64,000 nt of DNA from Streptomyces sp. 549 (GTDB lineage: Bacteria > Actinomycetota > Actinomycetes > Streptomycetales > Streptomycetaceae): NCBI RefSeq assembly GCF_030124175.1, contig NZ_JASKMT010000003.1:248001-312000 (forward strand). The letters run 5' to 3'. A program made the position numbers and the translations under genes. The notes under the pieces were generated by a model that was not told the origin of the DNA, ran no database searches, and saw only the letters and a list, made by a program, of their open reading frames with translations. This document shows, in pieces, positions 25,912 through 34,771 of this stretch (position 1 is the first letter of the stretch; each line of letters starts with the position of its first letter).

Positions 25912-26415
25912 TCAGCGCTTGCTGTACTGGGTGCCCTTACGGGCCTTCTTCAGACCGGCCTTCTTCCGCTCCACGGCACGCGCGTCACGGGTCAGGAATC
26001 CGGCCTTCTTCAGCGGGGCGCGGTTGTTGTCCACGTCCGCCTCGTTCAGCGCACGGGCCACGCCCAGGCGCAGCGCACCGGCCTGGCCGGAGATGCCGCC
26101 GCCGCTGATGCGGGCGATGACGTCGTAGCGGCCGTCGATCTCGAGCACCTTGAAGGGCTCGTTGACTTCCTGCTGGTGCACCTTGTTGGGGAAGTAGCCC
26201 TCAAGGGTGCGACCGTTGATCCGCCACTGGCCGCTGCCCGGCACGATGCGAACGCGCGCGATGGCGTTCTTGCGTCGGCCGGTGCCGCCTGCGGGCTGCG
26301 GGTCGCCGAACCGGGAGGAAAGCGACTCGGTGGTGAACTCGTCGGTCTCGGGGGTCTCGGTGGTGTACTCCTCGACCTCGTCGACGACGGGGGTCTCGGC
26401 AGTGGTCTCGGCCAC
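25912..26415 (-). CDS. rpsI: 30S ribosomal protein S9
   Basis: The 167-residue uS9 has the conserved core from [13 protein letters not shown] onward and the universal C-terminus KGTQYSKR, whose last residues reach the P-site tRNA. An acidic N-terminal extension of about 40 residues (rich in Glu, Thr and Asp) precedes the core, as in other actinobacteria. The start is a GTG. It follows rplM by 41 bp and is co-transcribed with it, the nearly universal bacterial order. Confidence 0.98.
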   Translation of the reverse strand: MAETTAETPVVDEVEEYTTETPETDEFTTESLSSRFGDPQPAGGTGRRKNAIARVRIVPGSGQWRINGRTLEGYFPNKVHQQEVNEPFKVLEIDGRYDVIARISGGGISGQAGALRLGVARALNEADVDNNRAPLKKAGFLTRDARAVERKKAGLKKARKGTQYSKR

Positions 26416-26456
26416 GGTAATCCTCTGCTTCTCTTCAGTCTGTACGGTGGCCGGAC

Positions 26457-26900
26457 TTACTGCGCGACCTGGGTGATCTCGAACGGGACCGGCTGCTGGG
26501 CACCGTGCGGGTGCTCGGAACCTGCGTAGATCTTCAGCTTCGAGAGCATCTGACGGCCCAGGGTGTTCTTGGGGATCATGCCCTTGATGGCCTTCTCGAC
26601 GGCCTTCTCGGGGTTCTTCGCCAGCAGCTCGTCGTAGCGCACCGAGCGCAGACCGCCCGGGTAGCCCGAGTGGCGGTAGGCGAGCTTCTGGGTCGCCTTG
26701 TTGCCGGAGAGGTGCACCTTGTCGGCGTTGACGATGATGACGAAGTCACCCATGTCGACGTGCGGGGCGTATACGGGCTTGTGCTTGCCCCGCAGGAGGG
26801 TGGCGGCCTGAGAGGCCAGCCGGCCCAGGACGACATCCTGGGCGTCGATGACGTGCCACTGGCGCTGGACGTCGCCGGGCTTGGGGCTGTACGTACGCAC
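26457..26900 (-). CDS. rplM: 50S ribosomal protein L13
   Basis: The 147-residue uL13 starts with GTG ([10 protein letters not shown]) and keeps the family motifs [22 protein letters not shown] and HPHGAQQP. It is an early-assembly 50S protein and the first gene of the rplM-rpsI unit; the promoter candidate at 27044-27072 serves it. Confidence 0.98.
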   Translation of the reverse strand: MRTYSPKPGDVQRQWHVIDAQDVVLGRLASQAATLLRGKHKPVYAPHVDMGDFVIIVNADKVHLSGNKATQKLAYRHSGYPGGLRSVRYDELLAKNPEKAVEKAIKGMIPKNTLGRQMLSKLKIYAGSEHPHGAQQPVPFEITQVAQ

Positions 26901-27043
26901 GGTCGTAGCCTTCGCTTCTTCAGTGAGTGGGTCCTGACAAGGCCACCAGGCAGATCACAACAGCCGTGACCGCACATCGGGACGCAACCGAGTGCAGATC
27001 GCTGGTCATCGACCGGTAGGCCGGTGTAAGGGCCCCTCACGTG

Positions 27044-27072
27044 AGAATGAGCAAGCCAATACACATAACGAA
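27044..27072 (-). promoter_or_regulatory. Candidate promoter for rplM-rpsI
   Basis: On the minus strand TTCGTT (27067-27072) and CATTCT (27044-27049) are spaced by 17 bp, about 144 bases upstream of rplM. It is the most AT-rich spot in the rplM/YdcF divergent spacer. Moderate match to a HrdB-type promoter. Confidence 0.4.
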
Positions 27073-27188
27073 CCGGCAGAATACCGCTCCCCACCCGTAC
27101 GGGTCAAAACCGCCGCCCGATCCCCGTTCGGCCCAGCCCGCACGACACGACCACCCGGCCCGCACTCCCTCAGGAGACCCGTCCCACG

Positions 27189-28214
27189 ATGACCGACATG
27201 ATCGAGATGGCAGCCTTCGCAGTGTCCGCACTGTTCATGGTGTTCTTCCTGGTCAGCGTACGCGCGGACCGCCGGCGGTTCCGCAACGCCGTCCTGCTGG
27301 GCCTCAGCCTCACCTGTCTGCTGCTGGGCCTGCTGCTGCAGATCCCGCAGCTCCCGCCGGTGACGGCCGACATCGTGATCATGCTGGTCGTCCTGGTCCC
27401 GGCGCTGGGCCTGCTGGCCCTGGGCGTGTTCCTCGTCGCCAACGGCCTGACCATGGTCAGGAAGGAGGGGCGCAGCCTCGGCAACCTACTGTCCCTGCTC
27501 ACCGGCCTGGCCGTCTTCGCCGTGATCGCCCTGCTGCTGGCCGCGCGCAGCGGCGGCTCCGCCGCACTCGACGGCCTGATGACGACAACCGTGCTGCTGA
27601 GCGCCTACGTGTCGTTCCTCTTCGCCTGCTTCCTCGGTTACGCCTACCTCTACGGGCGCCTCGCGGTACGCGGCGACGTGGACTACGTCGTCGTGCTCGG
27701 CGCCGGCCTGCTCGGCGGCGACCGCGTGCCGCCGCTGCTGGCCGGCCGGCTGCACCGCGCCCGGCAGATCTACCTGGCGCAGACCGGACGCGGCAGCCGC
27801 CCGCCGCTGCTGCTCACCTCCGGCGGACAGGGCCCCGACGAGAAGGTGCCCGAGGCGCGGGCCATGGCGGACTGGTTGCTGGCGCGCGGCGTGCCCGAGG
27901 AGCACCTGCGGCTGGAGCGGCGGTCGCGGACCACGCAGGAGAACATGCAGTTCAGCCGGGCCCTGATGGTGGAGGAGAAGCCGGACTACCGGTGTGTGGT
28001 CGTCACCAACAACTTCCACGCCTTCCGGGCGGCCATGACGGCCCGCCGGGCCGGAGTCAACGGCCAGGTCCTCGGCTCCCCCACGGCCCGCTACTTCTGG
28101 CCGAGCGCCACCATCCGCGAGTTCGTCGCCGTCTTCTGGGAGCACCGGGCCGTCAACCTGGTGGTGTGCGCGGTTCTGCTGGGCCCGGGCCTGCTGGTGA
28201 CACTGGACGGCTGA
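27189..28214 (+). CDS. YdcF/SanA-like (DUF218) membrane protein
   Basis: A 341-residue protein with five or so N-terminal transmembrane helices (about residues 8-160) and a cytosolic or external DUF218 domain beginning DYVVVLGAGLLGGDRVPPLL, with SGGQGPDEKVPEA, SRTTQENMQFS and TNNFHAFRA, the hallmark segments of the YdcF/ElyC/SanA family. Members act in envelope polysaccharide or vancomycin-related processes in E. coli; the actual reaction is unknown. It is divergent from rplM and ends in TM helix LVVCAVLLGPGLLV. Confidence 0.88.
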   Translation: MTDMIEMAAFAVSALFMVFFLVSVRADRRRFRNAVLLGLSLTCLLLGLLLQIPQLPPVTADIVIMLVVLVPALGLLALGVFLVANGLTMVRKEGRSLGNLLSLLTGLAVFAVIALLLAARSGGSAALDGLMTTTVLLSAYVSFLFACFLGYAYLYGRLAVRGDVDYVVVLGAGLLGGDRVPPLLAGRLHRARQIYLAQTGRGSRPPLLLTSGGQGPDEKVPEARAMADWLLARGVPEEHLRLERRSRTTQENMQFSRALMVEEKPDYRCVVVTNNFHAFRAAMTARRAGVNGQVLGSPTARYFWPSATIREFVAVFWEHRAVNLVVCAVLLGPGLLVTLDG

Positions 28215-28241
28215 GCGGGCGGTGCATGCGCGCGGGGTCAG

Positions 28242-28280
28242 CGGGCGGCCGGCCGAGTGGGCCCGCCGAGTGGCCGCCCG
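28242..28280. terminator. Stem-loop between convergent YdcF-like and Uma2 genes
   Basis: CGGGCGGCC (28242-28250) pairs with GGCCGCCCG (28272-28280) between two convergent stops. Confidence 0.6.
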
Positions 28281-28291
28281 GCCCGGCGGGC

Positions 28292-28834
28292 TCACTTCCG
28301 GGGGAAGCCGGAGGTGTCGAGCGTGACCGTCCGGCCGTCGGCGAGCGGCATCTCCACCGGTTCACCGAACGGCACTTCCTCCCGCCTGCCGTAACCGGAC
28401 GGGCGCGGCTCGTCGAGCAGGGTGCACAGCGCGCGGAACGGGTCGACGATCACGTAGGAGGCGACACCGAACCGGCCGTACTTGGCGACCTTGGTGATGT
28501 AGTCGTTGGGGTCGTCCGGTATCGAGACGAACTCGACCACCGCCAGCACGTCCGTACAGACGTAGCGGTTGCCGTGCCGCACCGCGTCCGGAACCAGTAC
28601 GGCAACGTCCGGAGCGAGCGAGGTCTCACCGGGGAAGTCCACGAACACGTCGGAGGCCGTGCGCAACGACCTTCCGTGCTTGTCCCGGATCTGGGTGCGG
28701 ATCTCGAAGACGGTCTCGTCCTGGTCCGGCCCCTGGAGGGTCATGATCACCCTTCCGTCCACCACCTCGACGACGTACCCCTCGGTGCTCAGCGGGCCGG
28801 AGGGGTTCCGCCGCAGGTCGTCGAGCAGTGTCAT
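28292..28834 (-). CDS. Uma2 family (DUF820) endonuclease-like protein
   Basis: A 180-residue protein with the PD-(D/E)xK-type pattern of the Uma2 family: SLAPDVAVLVPD supplies the Asp, then VVEFVS with Glu, and ITKVAKYGRFGVASYVIVDP with the Lys/Tyr segment. Uma2 proteins are abundant in Streptomyces and cyanobacteria, and their role is not established. It is a lone gene, convergent with the YdcF-like gene. Confidence 0.85.
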   Translation of the reverse strand: MTLLDDLRRNPSGPLSTEGYVVEVVDGRVIMTLQGPDQDETVFEIRTQIRDKHGRSLRTASDVFVDFPGETSLAPDVAVLVPDAVRHGNRYVCTDVLAVVEFVSIPDDPNDYITKVAKYGRFGVASYVIVDPFRALCTLLDEPRPSGYGRREEVPFGEPVEMPLADGRTVTLDTSGFPRK

Positions 28835-28960
28835 CCGCCTGTTCCTCCCACACCGGTCGCCGTCGCCTTACCGTCCACCGCAGCCCATGGTCTCACGTGA
28901 CCCGACTCACACACCGGCCCAGCCGTAGCCGCAGCCGGGGCCCGCCCGCCCGCCGACCGG

Positions 28961-30580
28961 TCAGCGGGCGCGGACGACGCGGCCCTCGTCCCAGACCGGC
29001 TCGGGCGTCTCGCGGACGCGGCCGTCGGCGCCGAACAGCAGGTAGCGGTCGAAGCCGCGGGCGAACCAGCGGTCGTGCGTGACGGCGAGCACCGTGCCCT
29101 CGTAGGCCTCCAGGCCCGTCTGGAGTGCTTCGGCGCTCTCCAGGTCCAGGTTGTCGGTCGGCTCGTCCAGCAGCAGCGCCGTCGTCCCGGCCAGCTCCAG
29201 CAGCAGGATCTGCAGGCGGGCCTGCTGGCCGCCGGACAGCCGGTCGAAGGGCTGCTCGGCCTGGCGGTCCAGCTCGTAGCGGCGCAGCGCCGCCATCGCC
29301 TGGCCGCGGTCCTTGGCGTGCTCGGTCCACAGGATGTCCAGCAGGGTCCGCCCCGCCAGCTCCGGGTGGGCGTGGGTCTGCGCGAAGTGGCCGGGCACCA
29401 CCCGCGCGCCCAGCTTCCACGTCCCCGTGTGGCCGACGTCCTCCCCGGCGAGCAGCCGCAGGAAGTGCGACTTGCCAGAGCCGTTGGAGCCCAGCACCGC
29501 GACCCGCTGGCCGTAGAAGACCTCCAGCGAGAACGGCTTCATCAGGCCCGTCAGCTCCAGGTCCGCACACGTCACCGCGCGCACGCCGGTCCGGCCGCCG
29601 CGCAGCCGCATGCTGATCTCCTGCTCGCGCGGCGGCTCCTGCGGAGGCCCGGCCTCCTCGAACTTGCGCAGCCGGGTCTGCGCCGCCTGGTAGCGGGACG
29701 CCAGCCCGTCGTTGAACGCCGCCTTGTTCTTGAGGGTGTTCACCAGCTGCTTCAGCTGGGCGTGCTTCTCGTCCCAGCGGCGGCGCAGCTCCTCGAAGCG
29801 GGCGAACCGCTCCCGCCGCGCGTCGTGGTACGTCGCGAAGCCGCCGCCGTGCACCCACACGTCGGACCCTGCCGGGCCGGGCTCGACGCTGATGATCTTC
29901 TCGGCCGAGCGGGCCAGCAGCTCCCGGTCGTGCGAGATGAACAGCACGGTCTTCTTCGTCTCGCGCAGCCGCTCCTCAAGCCAGCGCTTCCCGGGCACGT
30001 CGAGGTAGTTGTCCGGCTCGTCGAGCAGCAGCACCTCGTCCGAGCCGCGCAGCAGCGACTCCAGGACCAGCCGCTTCTGCTCGCCGCCGGAGAGCGTGCG
30101 CACCAACCGCCACTGGGCCTTCTCGTACGGGACGCCGAGCGCGGCCATGGTGCACATGTCCCAGCGCGTCTCGGCCTCGTAGCCCTGCGCCTCCGCCCAG
30201 TCGGACAACGCCTGCGCGTACCCCATCTGCGCGGCCTCGTCGTCGCGCTCCATCAGCGCCAGCTCGGCCGCGTCCACGGCGTGGGCGGCGGCCCGGATGC
30301 GCTGCGGCGCGACGGAGACCAGCAGGTCGCGCACGCTGCGCTCGTCCCGCACCGACCCGACGAACTGCGGCATCACGCCCAGCCCGCCGCTGACGGTGAC
30401 CGAGCCGCCGTCGGCGGTCAGCTCACCGGCGATCAGCCGCAGCAGCGTCGTCTTGCCGGCGCCGTTCGCACCGACCAGCGCCACCGAGGCGCCCTCGCCG
30501 ACCCGGAACGACACGTCGTCCAGCAGCACCCGCCCGTCCGGCAGTACGAACTCCAGATGCGCGGCTTCGACGTGTCCCAT
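28961..30580 (-). CDS. ABC-F ATPase (intact)
   Basis: A 539-residue soluble protein with two ABC domains and no membrane segment. Domain 1 has Walker A GANGAGKTT (37-45), LSGGEQKR and LLLDEPDNYLD; domain 2 has GSNGSGKS, LSGGQQAR and LLLDEPTDNLD; a charged linker with WDEKHAQLKQLVNTLKNK lies between, as in ribosome-associated ABC-F proteins. It is unlike the broken ABC-F gene in the linker and in the DEP-N-LD end of Walker B. It may be a housekeeping translation factor rather than a resistance determinant; this cannot be decided from sequence alone. Confidence 0.92.
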   Translation of the reverse strand: MGHVEAAHLEFVLPDGRVLLDDVSFRVGEGASVALVGANGAGKTTLLRLIAGELTADGGSVTVSGGLGVMPQFVGSVRDERSVRDLLVSVAPQRIRAAAHAVDAAELALMERDDEAAQMGYAQALSDWAEAQGYEAETRWDMCTMAALGVPYEKAQWRLVRTLSGGEQKRLVLESLLRGSDEVLLLDEPDNYLDVPGKRWLEERLRETKKTVLFISHDRELLARSAEKIISVEPGPAGSDVWVHGGGFATYHDARRERFARFEELRRRWDEKHAQLKQLVNTLKNKAAFNDGLASRYQAAQTRLRKFEEAGPPQEPPREQEISMRLRGGRTGVRAVTCADLELTGLMKPFSLEVFYGQRVAVLGSNGSGKSHFLRLLAGEDVGHTGTWKLGARVVPGHFAQTHAHPELAGRTLLDILWTEHAKDRGQAMAALRRYELDRQAEQPFDRLSGGQQARLQILLLELAGTTALLLDEPTDNLDLESAEALQTGLEAYEGTVLAVTHDRWFARGFDRYLLFGADGRVRETPEPVWDEGRVVRAR

Positions 30581-30641
30581 GGGACCCGATTGTGACGGTG
30601 GCGGAGCCCGGTTACCAACCGGGTTTCCGCGGGGGCGGCGC

Positions 30642-30896
30642 CTACTGGCTCTCGCCGTCGTCGGCCTGGGCTTCGGCGTTGATCACGAATGTCCCCTTGT
30701 GCGGCAGGGTCGCGACCAGCCCACGGCGGCGCAGCTCCCGCAGAGCGCGCCGGGCGGTACCGATGCTCACACCGTGGATCTGCGTCATCGCACGTTCCCC
30801 GGGCAGTGCGGCACCGATCGGAAGCTTGCCCGACGCGATGTCCGCAGCGATGAGGTCCGCGAGCTTCTCGTATTCGTAGCGCGGCAACTCGGTCAT
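30642..30896 (-). CDS. Short GntR-family transcriptional regulator
   Basis: An 84-residue protein consisting only of the GntR winged helix: YEKLADLIAADIASGKLPIGAALPGERAM, then GVSIGTARRALRELRRRGLV and the wing THKGTFV-like segment LPHKGTFVI. There is no effector domain. I chose the ATG at 30896, which begins MTELPRYEYEKL. A palindrome 25 bases upstream (30921-30942) is its probable operator. Divergently read small genes start at 31091. Confidence 0.88.
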   Translation of the reverse strand: MTELPRYEYEKLADLIAADIASGKLPIGAALPGERAMTQIHGVSIGTARRALRELRRRGLVATLPHKGTFVINAEAQADDGESQ

Positions 30897-30920
30897 ACGT
30901 CCAGCCTGCCGCGCCCTGGG

Positions 30921-30942
30921 GCGTCCTACATCACTAGGACGC
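30921..30942. promoter_or_regulatory. Palindromic operator for the short GntR regulator
   Basis: GCGTCCTA (30921-30928) and TAGGACGC (30935-30942) form a perfect inverted repeat around CATCAC, between the regulator start and the divergent small genes. Position suggests autoregulation and control of both directions. Confidence 0.65.
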
Positions 30943-31029
30943 GGCCGGACGCGTCGAGCAGCGATGGAACTCAGTGGGGTGCACAGGGACGCAGTAGTCG
31001 CTAGAGTGATCGCTGCAACAACCAGAAGA

Positions 31030-31058
31030 CCCCCGCGACAGCGCCAACTGTCCGGGGG
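31030..31058 (+). other. Leader stem-loop before the divergent small gene
   Basis: CCCCCG pairs with CGGGGG, and inside it ACAG with CTGT around CGCCAA, 33 bases before the GTG at 31091. Similar hairpins precede genes in actinomycete integrative elements, as I recall. It may be an attenuator or translation-control stem. Confidence 0.6.
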
Positions 31059-31090
31059 CGTGGCCAACAGCTGACTCAGGAGCTGCTGAC

Positions 31091-31474
31091 GTGATTCACC
31101 CTAGCCTTCGGGCTCTTGCTGCCCTGCTACGACAGGCGTTCCCGCCCCCGGGACGCCACCGCAGGGTCGCCGCCGCACCGGACCTGCCCGGTGACGCCAC
31201 CCCCGTCCCCGTCTCCCGCCCCACCCGGGCGTCGTTGAGGCCGCTGCCCCGCCCCCGGTCGCCCTACGCCCGCGACACCGGGCCGCTCGTCACGGGTCTG
31301 CCGCCGGGCCGCCCGTTCGCCCCCGCCCAGTGGTGGCACGACGAGGACGGCTCAGGGCACACCGACGAGGGCCACGCGCAGCGACGGCGGCGCCGGGAGC
31401 TGTGGCTGGCGACGATCGGCATCGACGCCGGACCGTCCCGGATCCACGGCGTGCTCGTCGGTGGCGCCCAGTGA
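31091..31474 (+). CDS. Hypothetical protein (127 aa)
   Basis: A basic, Pro/Arg-rich protein with no membrane segment. The conserved-looking parts are FAPAQWWHDEDGSGHTDEGHAQRRRRRELW and the end ATIGIDAGPSRIHGVLVGG. It starts with GTG after CAGGAG. Its TGA overlaps the next GTG start, so the two are translated together. Downstream of the GntR operator, it is probably regulated by that protein. No family recognised. Confidence 0.65.
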   Translation: MIHPSLRALAALLRQAFPPPGRHRRVAAAPDLPGDATPVPVSRPTRASLRPLPRPRSPYARDTGPLVTGLPPGRPFAPAQWWHDEDGSGHTDEGHAQRRRRRELWLATIGIDAGPSRIHGVLVGGAQ

Positions 31475-31878
31475 GCGAGGCACGGTGCGGCTCGCGCCCG
31501 CCGCTGCCGGACTGGTGCTGCGTCCGGCCGTCCGGTCACGTCGGCAACTGCCGCGACGGCCGTGGCCGCCGATGGGTGTGCCGCGACCGCGCCCTCGCCG
31601 ACGCCTGGGCCGGCACCGCGAACGCCCGAGGCCTCACCGCCCCGGACCTCACCGCCTTGGCGCCGCAACGTCCTGTGCCGGGGCACCTCCACCCGCCGCC
31701 CGGCTACGCCTCGTACGCCTGCCGCATCGGCACCCACCACGGTTGCGCGGAGGACCTGCCCAGGGAGGCGGCCACTCCGGGCGTCGTCTACGAGAGCTGC
31801 GGCTGCGGCTGTCACTCCCGCCGGGCGGGCCTCGGGCCGGACACCAGCCGGGACCCGACTGCCGCTGAGCACAGCTGA
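31471..31878 (+). CDS. Cys-rich hypothetical protein, possible zinc binder
   Basis: A 135-residue protein with Cys clusters at the N-terminus (RCGSRPPLPDWCC, then NC and VC) and C-terminus (YACRIGTHHGC, then SCGCGCH). The spacing suggests one or two zinc-binding knuckles, but no standard family is recognised. The GTG at 31471 overlaps the previous stop, giving coupled translation. Together with the GntR regulator it forms a three-gene cassette. Confidence 0.65.
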   Translation: MSEARCGSRPPLPDWCCVRPSGHVGNCRDGRGRRWVCRDRALADAWAGTANARGLTAPDLTALAPQRPVPGHLHPPPGYASYACRIGTHHGCAEDLPREAATPGVVYESCGCGCHSRRAGLGPDTSRDPTAAEHS

Positions 31879-31991
31879 TGAGGTGACCCGTCCGCCGACG
31901 GTGGCACGCACCCCCGCGCGTGCCACCGAGGCGGGTGAGACGGGTGCCGCAGGGGCGGGAGACGCCCCGAAGCCTGGGTACCCGCCGGCCC

Positions 31992-32516
31992 ATGCTCTTC
32001 AACTCCGCAGGTGACCTGGTCCGCGTACTCGCCATGGCGGCGCTGGCCTACCTCATCCTCATCGCCGTGGTCCGGGTGTCCGGCAAGCGGACGCTGGCGA
32101 AGATGAACGCCTTCGACATGGTGGTCACGGTCGCGCTGGGATCGACCCTGGCCACCATCCTGCTCAACCGGCAGGTCGCTCTCCTCGAAGGGGTGCTCGC
32201 GCTCGGGGCGCTGGTCGCCCTGCAGTTCGTCACCGCCACGGCGTCGGTGCGCCTCCGCAGCGTGCGGCGCCTGGTGAAGGCCGAGCCGACGCTGCTCCTG
32301 AGCGACGGCCGCATGCTGGACGAGGCGCTGCGGAGCCAGCGGGTCACGCCGGACGAGGTGCGCCAGGCGATCCGCGCCCAGGGAACGGGCGCGGTGGAGG
32401 ACGTGCGGGCCGTGGTGCTGGAGACCGACGGCAGCTTCAGCGTGGTCCCTCGTTCGCAGTACGGGTCGGGCTCCGCCCTGGACAACGTCGCGAAGGAGCA
32501 GAGCCCGGGACGCTGA
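31992..32516 (+). CDS. DUF421 (YetF-like) membrane protein
   Basis: A 174-residue protein with N-terminal membrane helices (about 8-27 and 44-77), the core motif RVSGKRTLAKMNAFDMVVTVALGS typical of DUF421, and a cytosolic domain with LLSDGRMLDEALR and RAVVLETDGSFSVVP. YetF-type proteins associate with spore or cell-envelope functions in Bacillus; the role in Streptomyces is unknown. It begins 113 bp after the Cys-rich gene, with its own ATG. Confidence 0.88.
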   Translation: MLFNSAGDLVRVLAMAALAYLILIAVVRVSGKRTLAKMNAFDMVVTVALGSTLATILLNRQVALLEGVLALGALVALQFVTATASVRLRSVRRLVKAEPTLLLSDGRMLDEALRSQRVTPDEVRQAIRAQGTGAVEDVRAVVLETDGSFSVVPRSQYGSGSALDNVAKEQSPGR

Positions 32517-32607
32517 CCCGAGCCGAGAGAGCGTCAACGCGCGTGCCGCCCGGCCCTGTACGTCCGTATCCCGCGTCCGCCGCAGGGACGCACCCGAGCC
32601 GGGCCAC

Positions 32608-32613
32608 TAAGAT
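32608..32613 (+). promoter_or_regulatory. -10 box for a leaderless transcript
   Basis: TAAGAT ends 7 bases before the ATG at 32621 and no Shine-Dalgarno site intervenes, which suggests leaderless translation. The -35 is not clear. Confidence 0.5.
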
Positions 32614-32620
32614 GCGCGCC

Positions 32621-33469
32621 ATGAGCTTTGGCCAAGGGGGGCCCGCCTGGGGCCAGGGCCCCTCCGGGGGACCGCAGACGCCGGACTGGAACGCGCTCGC
32701 CGAGCAGGCCGAGGCGGCCAAGGCCCGGAAGCGGCGACTGCTGCTGATCGGCGGCGGCGCGCTGGCGACGGTGGCAGTGGCCGCCGTGGTCGCGGTGACG
32801 GTGGTCAGCAAGAACGGCACGCCGTCGGACCGGCCGTCCGCCGCCCTGCCCTCACCGGAGCAACTGCCGCCCAGTCCGGCGCAGCCGAAGCCGTCGTTCA
32901 ACACCGAGGCCCCGCCGCCGCCCAACCCGATGGAGTTCATCTCCGACCCGGAGAAGGACACCGCGCCGATCAGCGTCGCCACCCTCTTCCCCGGCAAGTC
33001 GATGGAGAGCGGGGAGAGCGCCTACACGAAGACGGCGAGCAGGTCCGCCAAGGACTGCGCGAGTGTGGCCACCGCCGCGCTCGGTCCCGTCCTGACCGCG
33101 AACGGCTGCCAGGAGGTGCACCGGGCGACCTACGTACGGGACGGCATCGCGGTCACCGTCGGCATCGCCGTCTTCGAGTCCGAGGCGGCGGCGAAGAAGG
33201 CCAAGGACAACGCGCAACCCAACATCGCGCCGCTGCCCGGCGGCGGCACCCCTGAGTTCTGCCGCTTCGCCGCCTGCCGCACCAGCGCCAACTCCGTCGG
33301 CAGGTACGGCTACTTCACCGTCTCCGGCTACCTGGACGGCACCAACGTGACGACCGAGGAGACGAAGGCGCGCGCCGCCGGACTCGACGTCGCCCGCTAC
33401 GCGTTCGGCCAGATCCGGCAGCGCGGCGAGGAGCAGGCGACCGCCGCGGCGACCAGCGCCCCCGACTGA
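32621..33469 (+). CDS. Membrane-anchored secreted protein of unknown function
   Basis: A 282-residue protein with a Gly/Pro-rich cytosolic start, one transmembrane helix (about 39-63), a Pro-rich spacer and an external domain with four cysteines (KDCASVATAAL, NGCQEVHRATY, FCRFAACRT) that could form two disulfides. VTVGIAVFESEAAAKKAKD and VARYAFGQIRQR are recognisable stretches, but I know no family name. First of four envelope-type genes on the same strand. Confidence 0.75.
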   Translation: MSFGQGGPAWGQGPSGGPQTPDWNALAEQAEAAKARKRRLLLIGGGALATVAVAAVVAVTVVSKNGTPSDRPSAALPSPEQLPPSPAQPKPSFNTEAPPPPNPMEFISDPEKDTAPISVATLFPGKSMESGESAYTKTASRSAKDCASVATAALGPVLTANGCQEVHRATYVRDGIAVTVGIAVFESEAAAKKAKDNAQPNIAPLPGGGTPEFCRFAACRTSANSVGRYGYFTVSGYLDGTNVTTEETKARAAGLDVARYAFGQIRQRGEEQATAAATSAPD

Positions 33470-33638
33470 ACGCCGGGGCCGGGCCCGCCCGTCGGGACCC
33501 CTACCGGCGAGCACCGCTCGAACACCGCCCGCTACCATCAGCGACGCAGCTCGGCCGTCGGGACCGGGCACGGCACCGAAGGCCCGGCGATCCGCCCGGC
33601 CCGGTCGCGACGCGGAACCACACAGGGGCAGGGGGGCC

Positions 33639-34688
33639 ATGTCCGAGCAACCAGGCATGGACGGAAGCAGCGGCGGACACCGCTCCACGTGGTTCAAGCC
33701 CGGGGTCGTTCCGCTTCATCCGCTGTTCGCGGGTGACATCCTCGGCGGCAGCCTCCAGACGCTGAAGCAGTACCGCGGCCCGCTCTACGGCCTGGTCTAC
33801 GGCGTCGCGGGAGTCGCCGCGCTGATCGTCGGTGTCGCGGTGGTGGTCGCCCACTCGACTACGGGCGGCCTGCTCTGGGACCTGCTCAACGGCTGGGAGT
33901 ACGCCACCGCCGGCATCACCGCCACCGAACGCGGCATGCTCGTCGGTGCCCTGGTCATGCTGGTGGCCGTGCTCACGGTGGTGACCGTCGTCGCGGCCAC
34001 CCTGATCCAGGGCGCGTCGGTGGTCGTCACCTCCTACGCCGTCCTGGGACGTGCCGTAACCGCGCCCGAGGTGTGGCGGAAGACGCGCGCCCGGTTCTGG
34101 GCGCTGCTGGGCACCGGCCTGATCACCGGCACGGCCGTCTCCGTCCCCGTGGTCCTCGGGTTCCAGGTCCTCACCAGCCCGATCTTCCTCGGCGACCCGG
34201 ACGGCCGCAGCGCCCTCACCCAACTCCTGGCCGTGCTGGTGCTGTTCGCCTGCCTCGGCGTCGGGGCCTACCTCTACGTCCGCCTGCACCTGGCCGCTCC
34301 GGCCTGCGTCCTGGAGGACCAGTCGCCCACCGTGGCGCTGCGGCGCTCGTGGCGGCTGCTGCACCGGTCCTGGTGGCAGGCGTTCGGCATCACCGCGCTG
34401 GTACGGATGCTCGTCATGATCGCCGACCAGATCGCGCAGTTCGTGGTGATGATGGTCGCCATGGTCGTCATCGTCCCGGCCCTGACGAACTTCGAGTCGG
34501 ACCTGGGTCTGCTGGTGGCCGGCATGATCGCCGTCGGGCTGCCCCTGCTGGCCGCCTCCCTGGTCACCACGCCCTACGCCTACGCGGCGGCGACCCTGCT
34601 CTACACCGACCGCCGCATCCGCACCGAGCGCTTCGACCTGCAGCTGATCGCCCTGACCCGGCCTCAGCCGCCGACGCCCCAGTCCTAG
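33639..34688 (+). CDS. Polytopic membrane protein (GPDPase_memb / DUF7847-like), copy 1
   Basis: A 349-residue protein with a short cytosolic start containing GVVPLHPLFAGDILGG and then about six transmembrane helices. The RRSWRLLHRSWWQAFGIT segment and the end ATLLYTDRRIRTER match the family of actinobacterial membrane proteins related to the glycerophosphodiester phosphodiesterase membrane domain. It is a paralogue of the next gene, sharing GVIPL-P-L-GD--GG, RRS-RL, and LLYTDRRIRTE. The biochemical role is unknown. Confidence 0.8.
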   Translation: MSEQPGMDGSSGGHRSTWFKPGVVPLHPLFAGDILGGSLQTLKQYRGPLYGLVYGVAGVAALIVGVAVVVAHSTTGGLLWDLLNGWEYATAGITATERGMLVGALVMLVAVLTVVTVVAATLIQGASVVVTSYAVLGRAVTAPEVWRKTRARFWALLGTGLITGTAVSVPVVLGFQVLTSPIFLGDPDGRSALTQLLAVLVLFACLGVGAYLYVRLHLAAPACVLEDQSPTVALRRSWRLLHRSWWQAFGITALVRMLVMIADQIAQFVVMMVAMVVIVPALTNFESDLGLLVAGMIAVGLPLLAASLVTTPYAYAAATLLYTDRRIRTERFDLQLIALTRPQPPTPQS

Positions 34689-34771
34689 GCGCCACCCGCA
34701 CCAGCCGTACTACCGGCACCATCCGCACCATCCGCACCACCGACCAAGCACGTACCCACGGGGGAACACAC

